IMG/VR virus record: IMGVR_UViG_3300002460_000024
Location: 1 to 64,000 of that record
Source of the DNA: a virus
Strand: one strand, 5' to 3'
Length of the DNA: 64,000 nt
Positions 48,133 to 57,036 of the stretch are shown one piece after another. The position numbers and the translations under genes are program-made. Numbering within the stretch: the stretch's first letter is position 1; each line of letters opens with the position of its first letter. The notes under the pieces are model-generated. The model was not told the DNA's origin and searched no databases. It saw only the letters and a program-made list of their open reading frames with translations.

Positions 48133-48930
48133 ATGGAAAAAATGAAATGTTGCTCAAAATGTAAAATAGAAAAGGACGAGTCTGAGTTTAAGGCTTATAC
48201 ATATAAGCACAAAAGAACAAGGGAGGTGATGCATAGTGTCTTGGGGCAGTGCGGCTCATGTATAAGATTAGGACATGTTAAGTGGACAAGAAAAAAAGGA
48301 ACTAAGCCTCGCGTTTATAGAGGGGTTCATAATTGCTTGGATGTATTGCCTTGTTCAAAATGTCACAAAAACAAACCAAAGGGTGAATTTAGGATAAGGG
48401 GTGATAAAAAGATGAAACATGATTATTATAATCCTGACTGTAAAACTTGCGAAAAAGAAAGAGCCAACAATTACTATGCTTCTATAAAAGATAATCCTGT
48501 TTTTAAGAGAAAAAACATAGAAAGAGTAAGGGCTTACGGAGAAAAGCATATAAGCGAAATTAAAATAAGGAAAAACACCCCTGAATATAAAAAGAAGAAG
48601 GCTGAATGGGAGATGGGCCGATATAAAAGAAAAAAGGATGAAATAAATGCAAAACAGAGAGAGAAAAGAAAGAACCCAAAACATAAGAAAATGGTTAGAG
48701 CTTATAGGTGTAAAAACAAAGATAAAATTTACAAACAAGAAGTTATTACAAAAAAAAGGTATGCACACAAGCATAGAGATAACCTAACCGATAAATATAT
48801 CAGCCGTCTATTAATATCGCAAGATATAGCAACAAAAGAAACCCTTAAGCAACATCCTGAAATTATTGAAGCTAAAAGATTACAAATACAAATAATAAGA
48901 GAAACAAAAACAAGTAAAAATGGAAATTAA
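48133..48930 (+). CDS. Multi-zinc-finger phage protein, 265 residues
   Basis: Four CxxC pairs in the first 110 residues (CSKCKIEK, CGSC, CSKCHKN, CKTCEKE) followed by a very Lys-rich helical region and LTDKYISRLLISQDIATKETLKQHPEIIEAKRLQIQIIRETK. This layout recurs in phage proteins related to free-standing endonucleases, but I see no clear HNH core. Likely DNA binding. Starts a plus-strand island inside the minus-strand virion block. Confidence 0.7.
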   Translation: MEKMKCCSKCKIEKDESEFKAYTYKHKRTREVMHSVLGQCGSCIRLGHVKWTRKKGTKPRVYRGVHNCLDVLPCSKCHKNKPKGEFRIRGDKKMKHDYYNPDCKTCEKERANNYYASIKDNPVFKRKNIERVRAYGEKHISEIKIRKNTPEYKKKKAEWEMGRYKRKKDEINAKQREKRKNPKHKKMVRAYRCKNKDKIYKQEVITKKRYAHKHRDNLTDKYISRLLISQDIATKETLKQHPEIIEAKRLQIQIIRETKTSKNGN

Positions 48931-49126
48931 CACAATGAGCGATTTAATCGCAGATCTTTCTAAGGCTTATGAGAGTCTTAGGGAAAACAAACTTGGGCTT
49001 AATGAAGCCAAGGAAATTTCAAATATTGCAGGTAAGCTAATAAAAGGAGCTTCTGTGCAATTAAAGTACAACCAATACATGAAGGTGGCGGATGAAATTC
49101 CTTTTCTAAATTCAAAAAAGGAATAA
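48920..49126 (+). CDS. Conserved-type phage protein, 68 residues
   Basis: LGLNEAKEISNIAGKLIKGASVQLKYNQY is a segment I know from small phage proteins that sit right after zinc-finger genes like the one at 48133. Overlaps that gene by 11 bases; the ATG at 48935 (MSDLIADLSKAYE) is an alternative start. Function unknown. Confidence 0.65.
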   Translation: MEINTMSDLIADLSKAYESLRENKLGLNEAKEISNIAGKLIKGASVQLKYNQYMKVADEIPFLNSKKE

Positions 49127-49135
49127 TCTACAAGT

Positions 49136-49175
49136 ATTTGGTAGCGGCGATATTTAATGGTTGCCGCTACCAAAT
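49136..49175. promoter_or_regulatory. Perfect 13-base inverted repeat
   Basis: ATTTGGTAGCGGC (49136-49148) and GCCGCTACCAAAT (49163-49175) around 14 bases. No T run, so a weak terminator or an operator between two plus-strand genes. Confidence 0.6.
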
Positions 49176-49193
49176 TTAACTAAAAACAAATTG

Positions 49194-49469
49194 ATGAAAA
49201 AAGGTGATAAATACAAATTAATAAAAGACCTTCCAAGTCCAACCGACCCCTATTATATAAAACACTTTAAGGGAGATACCTTATTTATTATAAAAGATAT
49301 TTCTAAAAGAATTGTTTTGGTTAGTAAAAAACAAAACCTAACAAAAGGATTTAAAATAAATAAATCAAACTTAATATTTAACTCTTTTAGCCATTTAAAT
49401 AAGCCAACTCGCTTAAACAATTGGGACTATTTGGTTGATTCGAAGCACTTGGACCTTATCTTAGACTGA
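49194..49469 (+). CDS. Hypothetical protein, 91 residues
   Basis: Start at ATG 49194 (MKKGDKYKLIKDLPSPTDP), because the upstream TTG at 49161 is inside the inverted repeat. Basic, beta-rich. No family recognised. Confidence 0.5.
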   Translation: MKKGDKYKLIKDLPSPTDPYYIKHFKGDTLFIIKDISKRIVLVSKKQNLTKGFKINKSNLIFNSFSHLNKPTRLNNWDYLVDSKHLDLILD

Positions 49470-49483
49470 ACAAAAAAACAATT

Positions 49484-50269
49484 ATGAAATTCGACATTTG
49501 TATTCCAGTAAACAATAATCTTGACTGCCTCAGAGTAGCAATATATGGGTGGGCTACATATATACAAGATAGAAAGTCTATCCGAAAATTTATCCTCCAC
49601 ATTCAAAACCCGAGCGAGGAGCTTGATGCGGTCACCATTATAAAAGAATACGGATTTGACGTCGAGGTTGTTTCTTTGGGAACCCCACAAGAAAATATGG
49701 TTCATCCTATGAATCGAATGTTTAATGCCTGTCAAGCTAAATGGGTAGTGATGGCAGAGCAGGATGTTTTTATATGCGACGCGATTGATCGCATAGTTTA
49801 TGATATGGAAACCCAAGGCTTTATTGCCGCTGGCCCTATTGATACCTTCTATTACGACAACATTAATGCCCGAAACCAAACCGCCTACGGAAGATACGCA
49901 AGGCTATCTGGTGAGCCTGGACATTACCATTCATCTTTAGTTATTTTGAACAAAGATTTCGTCCCACCAAATCCTTTCACAATCCCCGAAGGATATACCA
50001 TGCATGGTGTTGGGCTTTTTGGAGGGGAGCTATACCACGGCCTCAGAATAAACATCGATAAAGATAAATCCAAACTGGCCTTTTTTAGACAACAACACGC
50101 AGCCTATGGATATGGGGCCGATATACTTTGGGGCGATTTAAAACTTGCCACTCATTTGTATTACTCCTCCCATCAAAAAGTTTATACCGATCCTGGGGGA
50201 CACTTAAATCACGATGAAGCGGCGTGGTTGAGAAATGAAGAAATTAGATTTTTGAAGGATTATGATTAA
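49484..50269 (+). CDS. GT-A family glycosyltransferase-like protein
   Basis: 261 residues. FDICIPVNNNLDCLRVAIYGW is a typical GT2 start, and KWVVMAEQDVFICDAIDR corresponds to the strand with the acidic metal-binding pair (Gln-Asp here instead of Asp-x-Asp). Later GHYHSSLVILNKDFV and GVGLFGGELYHG fit the acceptor region. It may glycosylate the virion or host surface along with the enzymes at 29669-34747. Stop codon inside a motif copy. Confidence 0.6.
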   Translation: MKFDICIPVNNNLDCLRVAIYGWATYIQDRKSIRKFILHIQNPSEELDAVTIIKEYGFDVEVVSLGTPQENMVHPMNRMFNACQAKWVVMAEQDVFICDAIDRIVYDMETQGFIAAGPIDTFYYDNINARNQTAYGRYARLSGEPGHYHSSLVILNKDFVPPNPFTIPEGYTMHGVGLFGGELYHGLRINIDKDKSKLAFFRQQHAAYGYGADILWGDLKLATHLYYSSHQKVYTDPGGHLNHDEAAWLRNEEIRFLKDYD

Positions 50270-50281
50270 TCTCGTCGCCCC
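50265..50281 (-). repeat. Dispersed motif over two converging stop codons
   Basis: ATTAATCTCGTCGCCCC: its TAA is the stop of the glycosyltransferase gene and its end touches the stop of the minus-strand gene at 50281. Confidence 0.85.
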
Positions 50282-52065
50282 TACTGTTCTTCCCATTCAT
50301 TAATATCTGGGGTGACGGCAACTTTAGTTTTCTTTGATTTGATATTTTCAAAATCATTTACATTCCCCTCGTATTTCTCCTTATAAATATCCAAGGCCTT
50401 ATTAAAGTCAATTCCCGTAGCTTGGTCTATTTCTCCATTAACAAAAGAAAGTGGTATAATCGCTGACGGTTCATAAACCTTTTTATTCTTATCATCTAAA
50501 TAAGAAAGTTCACCGGAAACAAACTTACCACCCGCAATCATATTTTTTAAACCTATATTCTTTAAAAAAGTTTGTTCTTTTTTAGTAAGAATCATTCCCT
50601 GTAAACTTCCTGTTTTTTCAGCCGACCCATAACTTTTACCAAAATTTAATAAGAATTCATCATAGGCATTATCAATAACTTCTCCATTTGGCCCATATAC
50701 GGGCTTATCATAAGTCATTTTTGATAGGGTGTTTTTAAAATCATCAAACGTAAGATCAGCCCTAAAAGTGGGTGCCATAAATGGTTTTATGCCTGCTAAA
50801 GAAAACCTTGTGGCTCCCGCTGGAACTCTGTTTTGAGTATTGTCGTTTGCTTTTAAATAAAATGGAATTTCAACCACCTTATCTAAATTAAGTTGATTTT
50901 CTCCCTTACTAACCCCAAAACCATCTACATCCGTATCGCCCCAAATCTTATTAGCTGTATCTCTGGTTGAGGTAATTGTTGATGTTAACGGTTTCGCATC
51001 CCAATCCGTTTTTGCTGAGTATGATCCAAAATTGGTTACGCCTCCCGTGGTTTTTTTGCGGGTAGTATTTGTTTCCGACGCCTGTACCCCAAACTTAGAT
51101 AAATTATCAGCATTCCAGTTTTTTGCGGCGTCATCCCCATACTGGTCTATATAATCCTGTTTGGTTTCGTCGTCCAGTTTTTTAAATCTATTATCTGCTG
51201 ACTTTTTAATCATAGGAGAATCGTCATACCTTTCCAATTCCGCAGTTTTCGTTCCTATTATAGTTATTTCTTCTCCATCACTTGTTGTTACTGTCGTATC
51301 ATAAGGGAGGGTATATGTATATTGCTCGTCAATATAGGTTCCATCTGAAAGTGTTTTTCCAAAGTGCTGTTTGTTTTTTTCTGCAACCAGTGGTAATACA
51401 TTTTTTGTATAATCTTCTAACAATGAAGCATCATTTAAAATAGGTTCTGAAACATACTCTCTCCCATATTGATTTCTCCACTCTGTTCTGGCAGCGCCAA
51501 GGGCTTTTTCTGGATCTTGACCATAAACCGGATCTTCCAAAAAATGCTCATAAATTGGGGTGAACGTTTCGGCAATATCGGGGTCACTATCTACGTACAT
51601 ATCCGGCTGAGTAAATTTACCAGCATTCTCCATCATTGCATCCGTATCAAGATTTTTGGCTCCGTTTTTAATCAAACCCATATAAGGGTCAAGCATTCCC
51701 TTATGCTGTTGTAGGGAGGCTTTATGTTGATCGAATTCTGTTTTATAACGAAAACCATCCTGCATATCTTGTGTGGTAGGGTTGCCTGTAATCGTTTTAG
51801 CCTTCCAATTCATAAACTGATCCTCATATCCATTCAGATAATTTTGATCTGTTTCTAAAACTTTCCCTGCGGTAATGGATAAACCCTTATATAAATCGTC
51901 AAGTTTTTTTTGCTTTGCGTCTGTTTTAGCTTTATCCTTTGCGGCTGCCAATGCATTCGAATACTTTGCCAATTGAACCGGATCAAAAGAAGATTGTCCA
52001 AACATTACGGCAGCGCCGGTTCCGGCCTGTCTTTGATATACGGTAGAGGCTCCTGTTGCTGGCAT
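50281..52065 (-). CDS. Virion structural protein, 594 residues
   Basis: Starts GASTVYQRQAGTGAAVMFGQSSFDPVQLAKYSNALAAAK, then long helical and Asp-rich segments; ends with KKTKVAVTPDINEWEEQ encoded over a second-class motif copy (50311-50327). It shares its junction with the 220-residue gene. Position and composition suggest an internal or tail virion protein. No family recognised. Confidence 0.6.
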   Translation of the reverse strand: MPATGASTVYQRQAGTGAAVMFGQSSFDPVQLAKYSNALAAAKDKAKTDAKQKKLDDLYKGLSITAGKVLETDQNYLNGYEDQFMNWKAKTITGNPTTQDMQDGFRYKTEFDQHKASLQQHKGMLDPYMGLIKNGAKNLDTDAMMENAGKFTQPDMYVDSDPDIAETFTPIYEHFLEDPVYGQDPEKALGAARTEWRNQYGREYVSEPILNDASLLEDYTKNVLPLVAEKNKQHFGKTLSDGTYIDEQYTYTLPYDTTVTTSDGEEITIIGTKTAELERYDDSPMIKKSADNRFKKLDDETKQDYIDQYGDDAAKNWNADNLSKFGVQASETNTTRKKTTGGVTNFGSYSAKTDWDAKPLTSTITSTRDTANKIWGDTDVDGFGVSKGENQLNLDKVVEIPFYLKANDNTQNRVPAGATRFSLAGIKPFMAPTFRADLTFDDFKNTLSKMTYDKPVYGPNGEVIDNAYDEFLLNFGKSYGSAEKTGSLQGMILTKKEQTFLKNIGLKNMIAGGKFVSGELSYLDDKNKKVYEPSAIIPLSFVNGEIDQATGIDFNKALDIYKEKYEGNVNDFENIKSKKTKVAVTPDINEWEEQ

Positions 52066-52727
52066 TATCTAAACCTTAGGTATTTAGAATTATCACTCAA
52101 ACTTTTTAAATACTTTAAAAATTGCGGATTAATCCCGTCGCCATTCCAATCACCCGTCGCTGGTGGAGCGCCTCCACCACCCGTTGCACCACCTCCGGCA
52201 CCACCATAAGAGTAATACCCTGCAATATCTCCAACGCCCTTCATTACATTGCTTGCTCCTGCTTGAATCAGTGCGCTTGAGGCTGCATTTTCAGAATCTA
52301 TTACATCATTCTCTCCAGCTTGCTTCATGTTCTGCTGGCCTGAATACCATTTTTGGGTATTGATTAAATTTTGTTGATTACTTGCGTAATACCTGGCAGC
52401 ATCCACCGCCAAATTCCTTTTAGCGCCTGCCTCTGCTCCGTAAATATTTGCCAAGGCCCCTATCCCGGCCCCTCCAGCCCCTAACTTCTCCAAAACCTTT
52501 GTGCTGTTGGCTGTTCTTTCTCCTAACTGGGTTTCGTAAATATCCTGACCCGGAAGCTTCCTTTGACCGGCTAAATTTTTAGCAGCATTAAGGGCGTCAG
52601 TAGCAGCACTCGGAATTTCATTTTTTTTCTTTTGGGCATCACCGGCCTTTACTGCTCCGGCTACCGCTTGGCCTACTCCAACTCCAGCAGCGATTAGTGC
52701 TGGTAACATTGCAAGAAATGCTGCCAT
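52065..52727 (-). CDS. Internal virion protein candidate, 220 residues
   Basis: A hydrophobic Ala/Gly-rich N-terminus (FLAMLPALIAAGVGVGQAVAGAVKAG), Ala-rich helices, and a Gly-Ala-rich tail. This resembles ejection proteins or pilot proteins that line the injection channel. Promoter box at 52744-52751 on minus. A motif copy (ATTAATCCCGTCGCC, 52128-52142) lies near its 3' end. Confidence 0.6.
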   Translation of the reverse strand: MAAFLAMLPALIAAGVGVGQAVAGAVKAGDAQKKKNEIPSAATDALNAAKNLAGQRKLPGQDIYETQLGERTANSTKVLEKLGAGGAGIGALANIYGAEAGAKRNLAVDAARYYASNQQNLINTQKWYSGQQNMKQAGENDVIDSENAASSALIQAGASNVMKGVGDIAGYYSYGGAGGGATGGGGAPPATGDWNGDGINPQFLKYLKSLSDNSKYLRFR

Positions 52728-52743
52728 AATTAATATATTTGTC

Positions 52744-52751
52744 CAAAGTTA
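52744..52751 (-). promoter_or_regulatory. Promoter box TAACTTTG
   Basis: Minus-strand TAnnTTTG 17 bases before the ATG at 52727, in a 43-base divergent gap. Confidence 0.5.
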
Positions 52752-52770
52752 TAAATTATTTTCATACTAT

Positions 52771-53133
52771 ATGGCTGCGTTTTTGGGTTTAATTAAGGAT
52801 GACGCGATCTATCCTTGTTCTGGTTGTGGTGCCTGTTGCAAAAGAATCGATAAAGTTGAAGTCTTTTTAAAGTTAGTAAATGATCCTAAAAACGAGCTTT
52901 CCTTTCCCTATACGTGGGACGAAACCGGAAGATGTGAAAAACTTACCGATGATAATAAATGCTCTGTATACGAGGATCGCCCTTTGGTTTGTAATATGGA
53001 CAGATTAATGACGTTTCTCCACATCCCCAAACAAGAATTCTACGAAAAAAACATCAAGAATTGTAATTCAATGATGGATCAGGATGGGATAGCTAAAGAA
53101 TTTAGGATTAAATTGTCTCCTCCGAAGGGGTAA
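52771..53133 (+). CDS. YkgJ-family cysteine cluster protein
   Basis: 120 residues. CSGCGACCKR near the start and CSVYEDRPLVC further on give the CxxCxxCC...C...RPxxC pattern of YkgJ-type metal-binding proteins (zinc or Fe-S, function unclear). It is on plus while its neighbours are on minus, and its end overlaps the 1200-residue gene end. Probably an added gene with its own role. A motif-like GATGACGCGATC occurs at 52798. Confidence 0.8.
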   Translation: MAAFLGLIKDDAIYPCSGCGACCKRIDKVEVFLKLVNDPKNELSFPYTWDETGRCEKLTDDNKCSVYEDRPLVCNMDRLMTFLHIPKQEFYEKNIKNCNSMMDQDGIAKEFRIKLSPPKG

Positions 53134-56100
53134 CATAAATATTCAGAGCCTTAAAATATACCAAACCAGTCTCGGTATTGGTCATCACAAGCTCTATTGT
53201 TTCACCACGTAGCCTACGTCCGTTTAACAACGCAATGATTGCTGAATTAGAGTATTTTGGATCATTCTTATCTCTTAAAAACGGAGCATGCCATACCCCT
53301 TCTTTAGCAACGAATCGGGCCGCAGGAATGCTTGACAGCATACCATTGGGATAGTTGGCGGTAGCCGGAATATTTATCGTAGGTATCTCCCATGCAATGT
53401 TCGAATAAACATCAAGATTCTGAAAGACCTTAATGGTATTGCGACCAATGTTTGCCACCACCCTAATTTCCTGACCATACTGTACCCCAAAGAAGTTATT
53501 TCTAAGTGCATTTGTATAGTGCAAATAAGGCTGTCCCGCTTTAAACGCAACCATTGATTTTCCTAATGTTTCATACCACTCAGGGACATAAGACATAAAA
53601 GACTTCCACCTATTTGTGGGCTCATGAAAAACAATGGTTTGTGACAATAACGGCGTCTCCCTCAAATCCTCCACAGTAAAGGTGTATAAAGATGAAAACT
53701 CATCCCAACAAGAAATAATACTAAAGTTCTCCTCGCCAGCAGTTCTAATAGCTTTACAAAGATCCCTAAAGTATTTTGCCATTTTAAACGGGTCCTGGGC
53801 ATTATCATCATCACCAGATATTGGGAGGGGCTTGTTACCTGCATCCCTTATCACCACTCCATTTAATAGGTCTAAAAAATATCCGGTTCGTATGGCTTGA
53901 GAATCGGAGCCTGGGGATGACGTTCCATAGAACTCCTCATAAATATTGGGGGCGCTCAAAAACTCATCACTTTGCCCTACATTATCAGACCCCTTATTTA
54001 CATTCAACATCTCCTTGTCTATATAGAAGGAGGTTAGTTTATTTTTCTGTCTCACCTTGAGGGTGTCACCCACTTCGCGGATCTTATGAATGTTATTGTA
54101 CTTCTCAGATAGGTTGACATAGGATACGGCCAACACTGTTGATAACTCATTAATAAGTGTGTTTTCAAACAGTTTTCCAGACCAGCGAATACGAGAAATG
54201 TATTGTTTTCTCCCTAGTATTTCTAGGTTCGAGTTCACTCTTCCATCATTATAGGTTGTAGAGGGATAATCATCTGAAAAATCATCACACTCTATCCACG
54301 GGTAAACTGTTTGGTTGGCTCTAAAAAAAATACCCCAAAAATCAATAAAGGTATTATTCGGCAAATTAGGTACAAATGACCCTCCATTTTGTTTTAAATA
54401 AGAATATTGATTATTCTGAAAAAGAGTAAATGGTAGATAGTTTACTTGCGAAGAAAAATTATTAACACTATCATACATAATAATATTAATGTTATTAAGG
54501 TCGGCACCATTAAAAGCAGGAAGATATGTTTCTATAAACGATATGTAGGCGCCCGAGGCAACCGTATATATGTCTGATTTTCCATAAAGAGGAGTAAAAA
54601 TAATATTTTGTAAAAAAATTATTTTATTATCTAATACGCTTTTCTTTCTGCGCAAATAACAATCAAACCCATAAACATCAACTATTGCAGGAAGTGAGCC
54701 AATTACCTGATCTTGAAAAGGAGCTTTATGGTATCTCGCAGCAAGGTTAGGGTTGCCAATTTCAAACTTTTCTCCAATCTCAAAAAATACTTTATTTTCT
54801 GTTGTGTCTCTGTTTACGTTATAAATTTCTAGAATAAACCAATGCTGAGACCACGCTATTTCATGAGAAAATGGAACATTTTGAAGCGGATCTGTTACCG
54901 CAAAAGCGGCAGCATGGGCTACATAATTTTGCATATCTATCGCGTCCTCTGGGCTTATCTTTATGTTTCCAGCTACAAAGTCTTGTATTTTGTAATTAAA
55001 CCCACATACAGCTTGGGTGTACATTGTACTAATTGAATCTGTAAAAGGAAGGTTAAAGTCTTGACTCAACATTTCATTATGCGAAAATATACCGGCATTG
55101 CTTACAGAATTAAAAAAGCTAAGAAGGCCAACCGGACCACTACCATCCTCTTGAGATTTTGTTCCAGATATAAGTCTTATGTAATCTCCATCATCTAAAC
55201 TATAATTTACTTCTGGAGGTAATTTTATATTTCCTGCAACTACATCAAACTCTTGTGTTGTAACAACAAATTGTTTCTTTTTTATATATCGTAGGTCCTT
55301 GGTAATAACGGGTGCCCAATGAGTAGCCCATGATGGAGGGGCACTATCTATTGATAACCTCATTTTTAATGGATCACCTAACATACCAGCCATAGGATTA
55401 GCTATATCCTGGTCGATAGATGGCGCCAATAATAAATACTCATCTTTAGTATTAACAACACCAGATCGCCCAGCTCTATCATAATATACAAAGCCATACT
55501 GATATAAACCTAACTGTTTGAATGTCGGTATAGGATATTGATTATCTACGGATGTTCCCCATGGTATGTTGTTGGGATTTAGTGGACTTATAACATCAGG
55601 GCTAGTGGTTCTTATACTAAGGGTTTTGTCGTAACGAATATATTCTCCCGTAGCAATAGTGTCTACATTATCATAATCCTCCACAATATCCGCATCTGTT
55701 ATTCTTCCACCAACAATATCTTGGCATTTTGATATTTGAGGTACATAGTCAAACGGACGTAAAAAATCTACAGAGGGTAAATTTTCTTTATATGCTAGAC
55801 CATTATAAATGAACTCATAAGACGAATTATCTGGAATGCTTAATTCTGCTTTATTTAACCTACTTATTATAAAATAAGATTGAGCTCCATCCACGTTTTG
55901 AATTGCCCCCCTTACCGCAATTTCAATTTCTGTTACAATTTCAGAACCGCTTTGTAATGTTACGCCAACGGTATTTTCAAATAACTCAAATGGATTATTG
56001 TTCTTGTAAGAATAAATAGGCAAAAGAACTTGTGATAATGTAGCCCACGTAGAAACCTCTTTATCATCAAAAATATATCTATAGGTAACCTGAACCATCT

Positions 56101-56710
56101 TTCCATATAGATAATTTTCAATTTGTGCAGGGTCATATATGTAACGTAATGTTGCGGGTGTATTTGGTTGGTATTTAATTCTATCTAAATCCTCAAAAGT
56201 TAATGGTGTATAGCCTCCTGTTCTGGCCTTCTCAATATTTATTTTACGCGGGGGATTAAACTGCAATAGGTTATTAATATCGTATTCATAGCTCTCAAAC
56301 CATCCGTCAGTCCAATATAAAAGGCCATTAATTACGTTGGCCCCATAAATCCTCTGATTTTCTTGAAAGTTTAAAAGTGGATCTTCTAAAATAAGTTGAT
56401 CTACTCCTGTATCTGGAAAGAATCTTCTAATTTGATGAAACCCATTTACGTTGTAGTTGAAATAAATTATAGCGTTGTTTTCTATATCCTTACAACTTCC
56501 AATACAGAATGTTTTACCTGTAGGCGGTGTGTGTGAATACAACGTATTGCCCTTTATGTTTTGAATATCCCCAAGTAACCCGTCATCTGTAGAGTCATTA
56601 ATGCAATTCAATCGATACCTAGAATCACCGGGAGCCATCAATCTCTGATCGCTATCCTGATCCAGGCCCGTAAACTTGAATTCTATGGTCTGTTGGCGGT
56701 TATCCTGCAT
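53108..56710 (-). CDS. Tail stabilisation/structural protein, 1200 residues
   Basis: IEFKFTGLDQDSDQRLMAPGDSRYRLNCINDSTDDG at the start and many beta-strand repeats with Tyr, Asn, Pro (INGLLYWTDGWFESYEYDINN; VSTWATLSQVLLPIYSY). Length, composition and place after a set of 100-250 residue connector-like proteins recall the stabilisation protein of crAss-like podoviruses. I infer a tail needle or tail-body protein. Single start at 56710, adjacent to the 107-residue gene. Confidence 0.55.
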   Translation of the reverse strand: MQDNRQQTIEFKFTGLDQDSDQRLMAPGDSRYRLNCINDSTDDGLLGDIQNIKGNTLYSHTPPTGKTFCIGSCKDIENNAIIYFNYNVNGFHQIRRFFPDTGVDQLILEDPLLNFQENQRIYGANVINGLLYWTDGWFESYEYDINNLLQFNPPRKINIEKARTGGYTPLTFEDLDRIKYQPNTPATLRYIYDPAQIENYLYGKMVQVTYRYIFDDKEVSTWATLSQVLLPIYSYKNNNPFELFENTVGVTLQSGSEIVTEIEIAVRGAIQNVDGAQSYFIISRLNKAELSIPDNSSYEFIYNGLAYKENLPSVDFLRPFDYVPQISKCQDIVGGRITDADIVEDYDNVDTIATGEYIRYDKTLSIRTTSPDVISPLNPNNIPWGTSVDNQYPIPTFKQLGLYQYGFVYYDRAGRSGVVNTKDEYLLLAPSIDQDIANPMAGMLGDPLKMRLSIDSAPPSWATHWAPVITKDLRYIKKKQFVVTTQEFDVVAGNIKLPPEVNYSLDDGDYIRLISGTKSQEDGSGPVGLLSFFNSVSNAGIFSHNEMLSQDFNLPFTDSISTMYTQAVCGFNYKIQDFVAGNIKISPEDAIDMQNYVAHAAAFAVTDPLQNVPFSHEIAWSQHWFILEIYNVNRDTTENKVFFEIGEKFEIGNPNLAARYHKAPFQDQVIGSLPAIVDVYGFDCYLRRKKSVLDNKIIFLQNIIFTPLYGKSDIYTVASGAYISFIETYLPAFNGADLNNINIIMYDSVNNFSSQVNYLPFTLFQNNQYSYLKQNGGSFVPNLPNNTFIDFWGIFFRANQTVYPWIECDDFSDDYPSTTYNDGRVNSNLEILGRKQYISRIRWSGKLFENTLINELSTVLAVSYVNLSEKYNNIHKIREVGDTLKVRQKNKLTSFYIDKEMLNVNKGSDNVGQSDEFLSAPNIYEEFYGTSSPGSDSQAIRTGYFLDLLNGVVIRDAGNKPLPISGDDDNAQDPFKMAKYFRDLCKAIRTAGEENFSIISCWDEFSSLYTFTVEDLRETPLLSQTIVFHEPTNRWKSFMSYVPEWYETLGKSMVAFKAGQPYLHYTNALRNNFFGVQYGQEIRVVANIGRNTIKVFQNLDVYSNIAWEIPTINIPATANYPNGMLSSIPAARFVAKEGVWHAPFLRDKNDPKYSNSAIIALLNGRRLRGETIELVMTNTETGLVYFKALNIYVTPSEETI

Positions 56711-57033
56711 TATAATTTATCCAAAAATTCAAAGTATTTGCTTTTTAATATAGTTATTTCAGCATCATTAAAGGTAGGTTTCCATCTTGGCTCTGAGCCT
56801 ATAATATAATTATCTAAATCCAAAGAAACAGACTCAATAGCATATCTAATAAATGCGATTTTATCAAGATTAATCTTTTGTTCTTCAATTATTAGCCTTT
56901 TAGGTTCGCTCTCAAATACAAATTGAAATTCTTTCTTTATTTGTAGCTTTTTAAGCTCATTGTCTAATTCAAATTGAGAATTATTTACAGGTGCTGTCGT
57001 AGTGTCTTTCTTTTTTCTATTAAAAATCTTCAT
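56710..57033 (-). CDS. Hypothetical virion-region protein, 107 residues
   Basis: Basic start (KIFNRKKKDTTTAPV), then charged helices. Between the 1200-residue protein (sharing one base) and a connector-like gene (three bases away). Possibly a small ring or chaperone component. No family recognised. Confidence 0.55.
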   Translation of the reverse strand: MKIFNRKKKDTTTAPVNNSQFELDNELKKLQIKKEFQFVFESEPKRLIIEEQKINLDKIAFIRYAIESVSLDLDNYIIGSEPRWKPTFNDAEITILKSKYFEFLDKL

Positions 57034-57036
57034 ATT

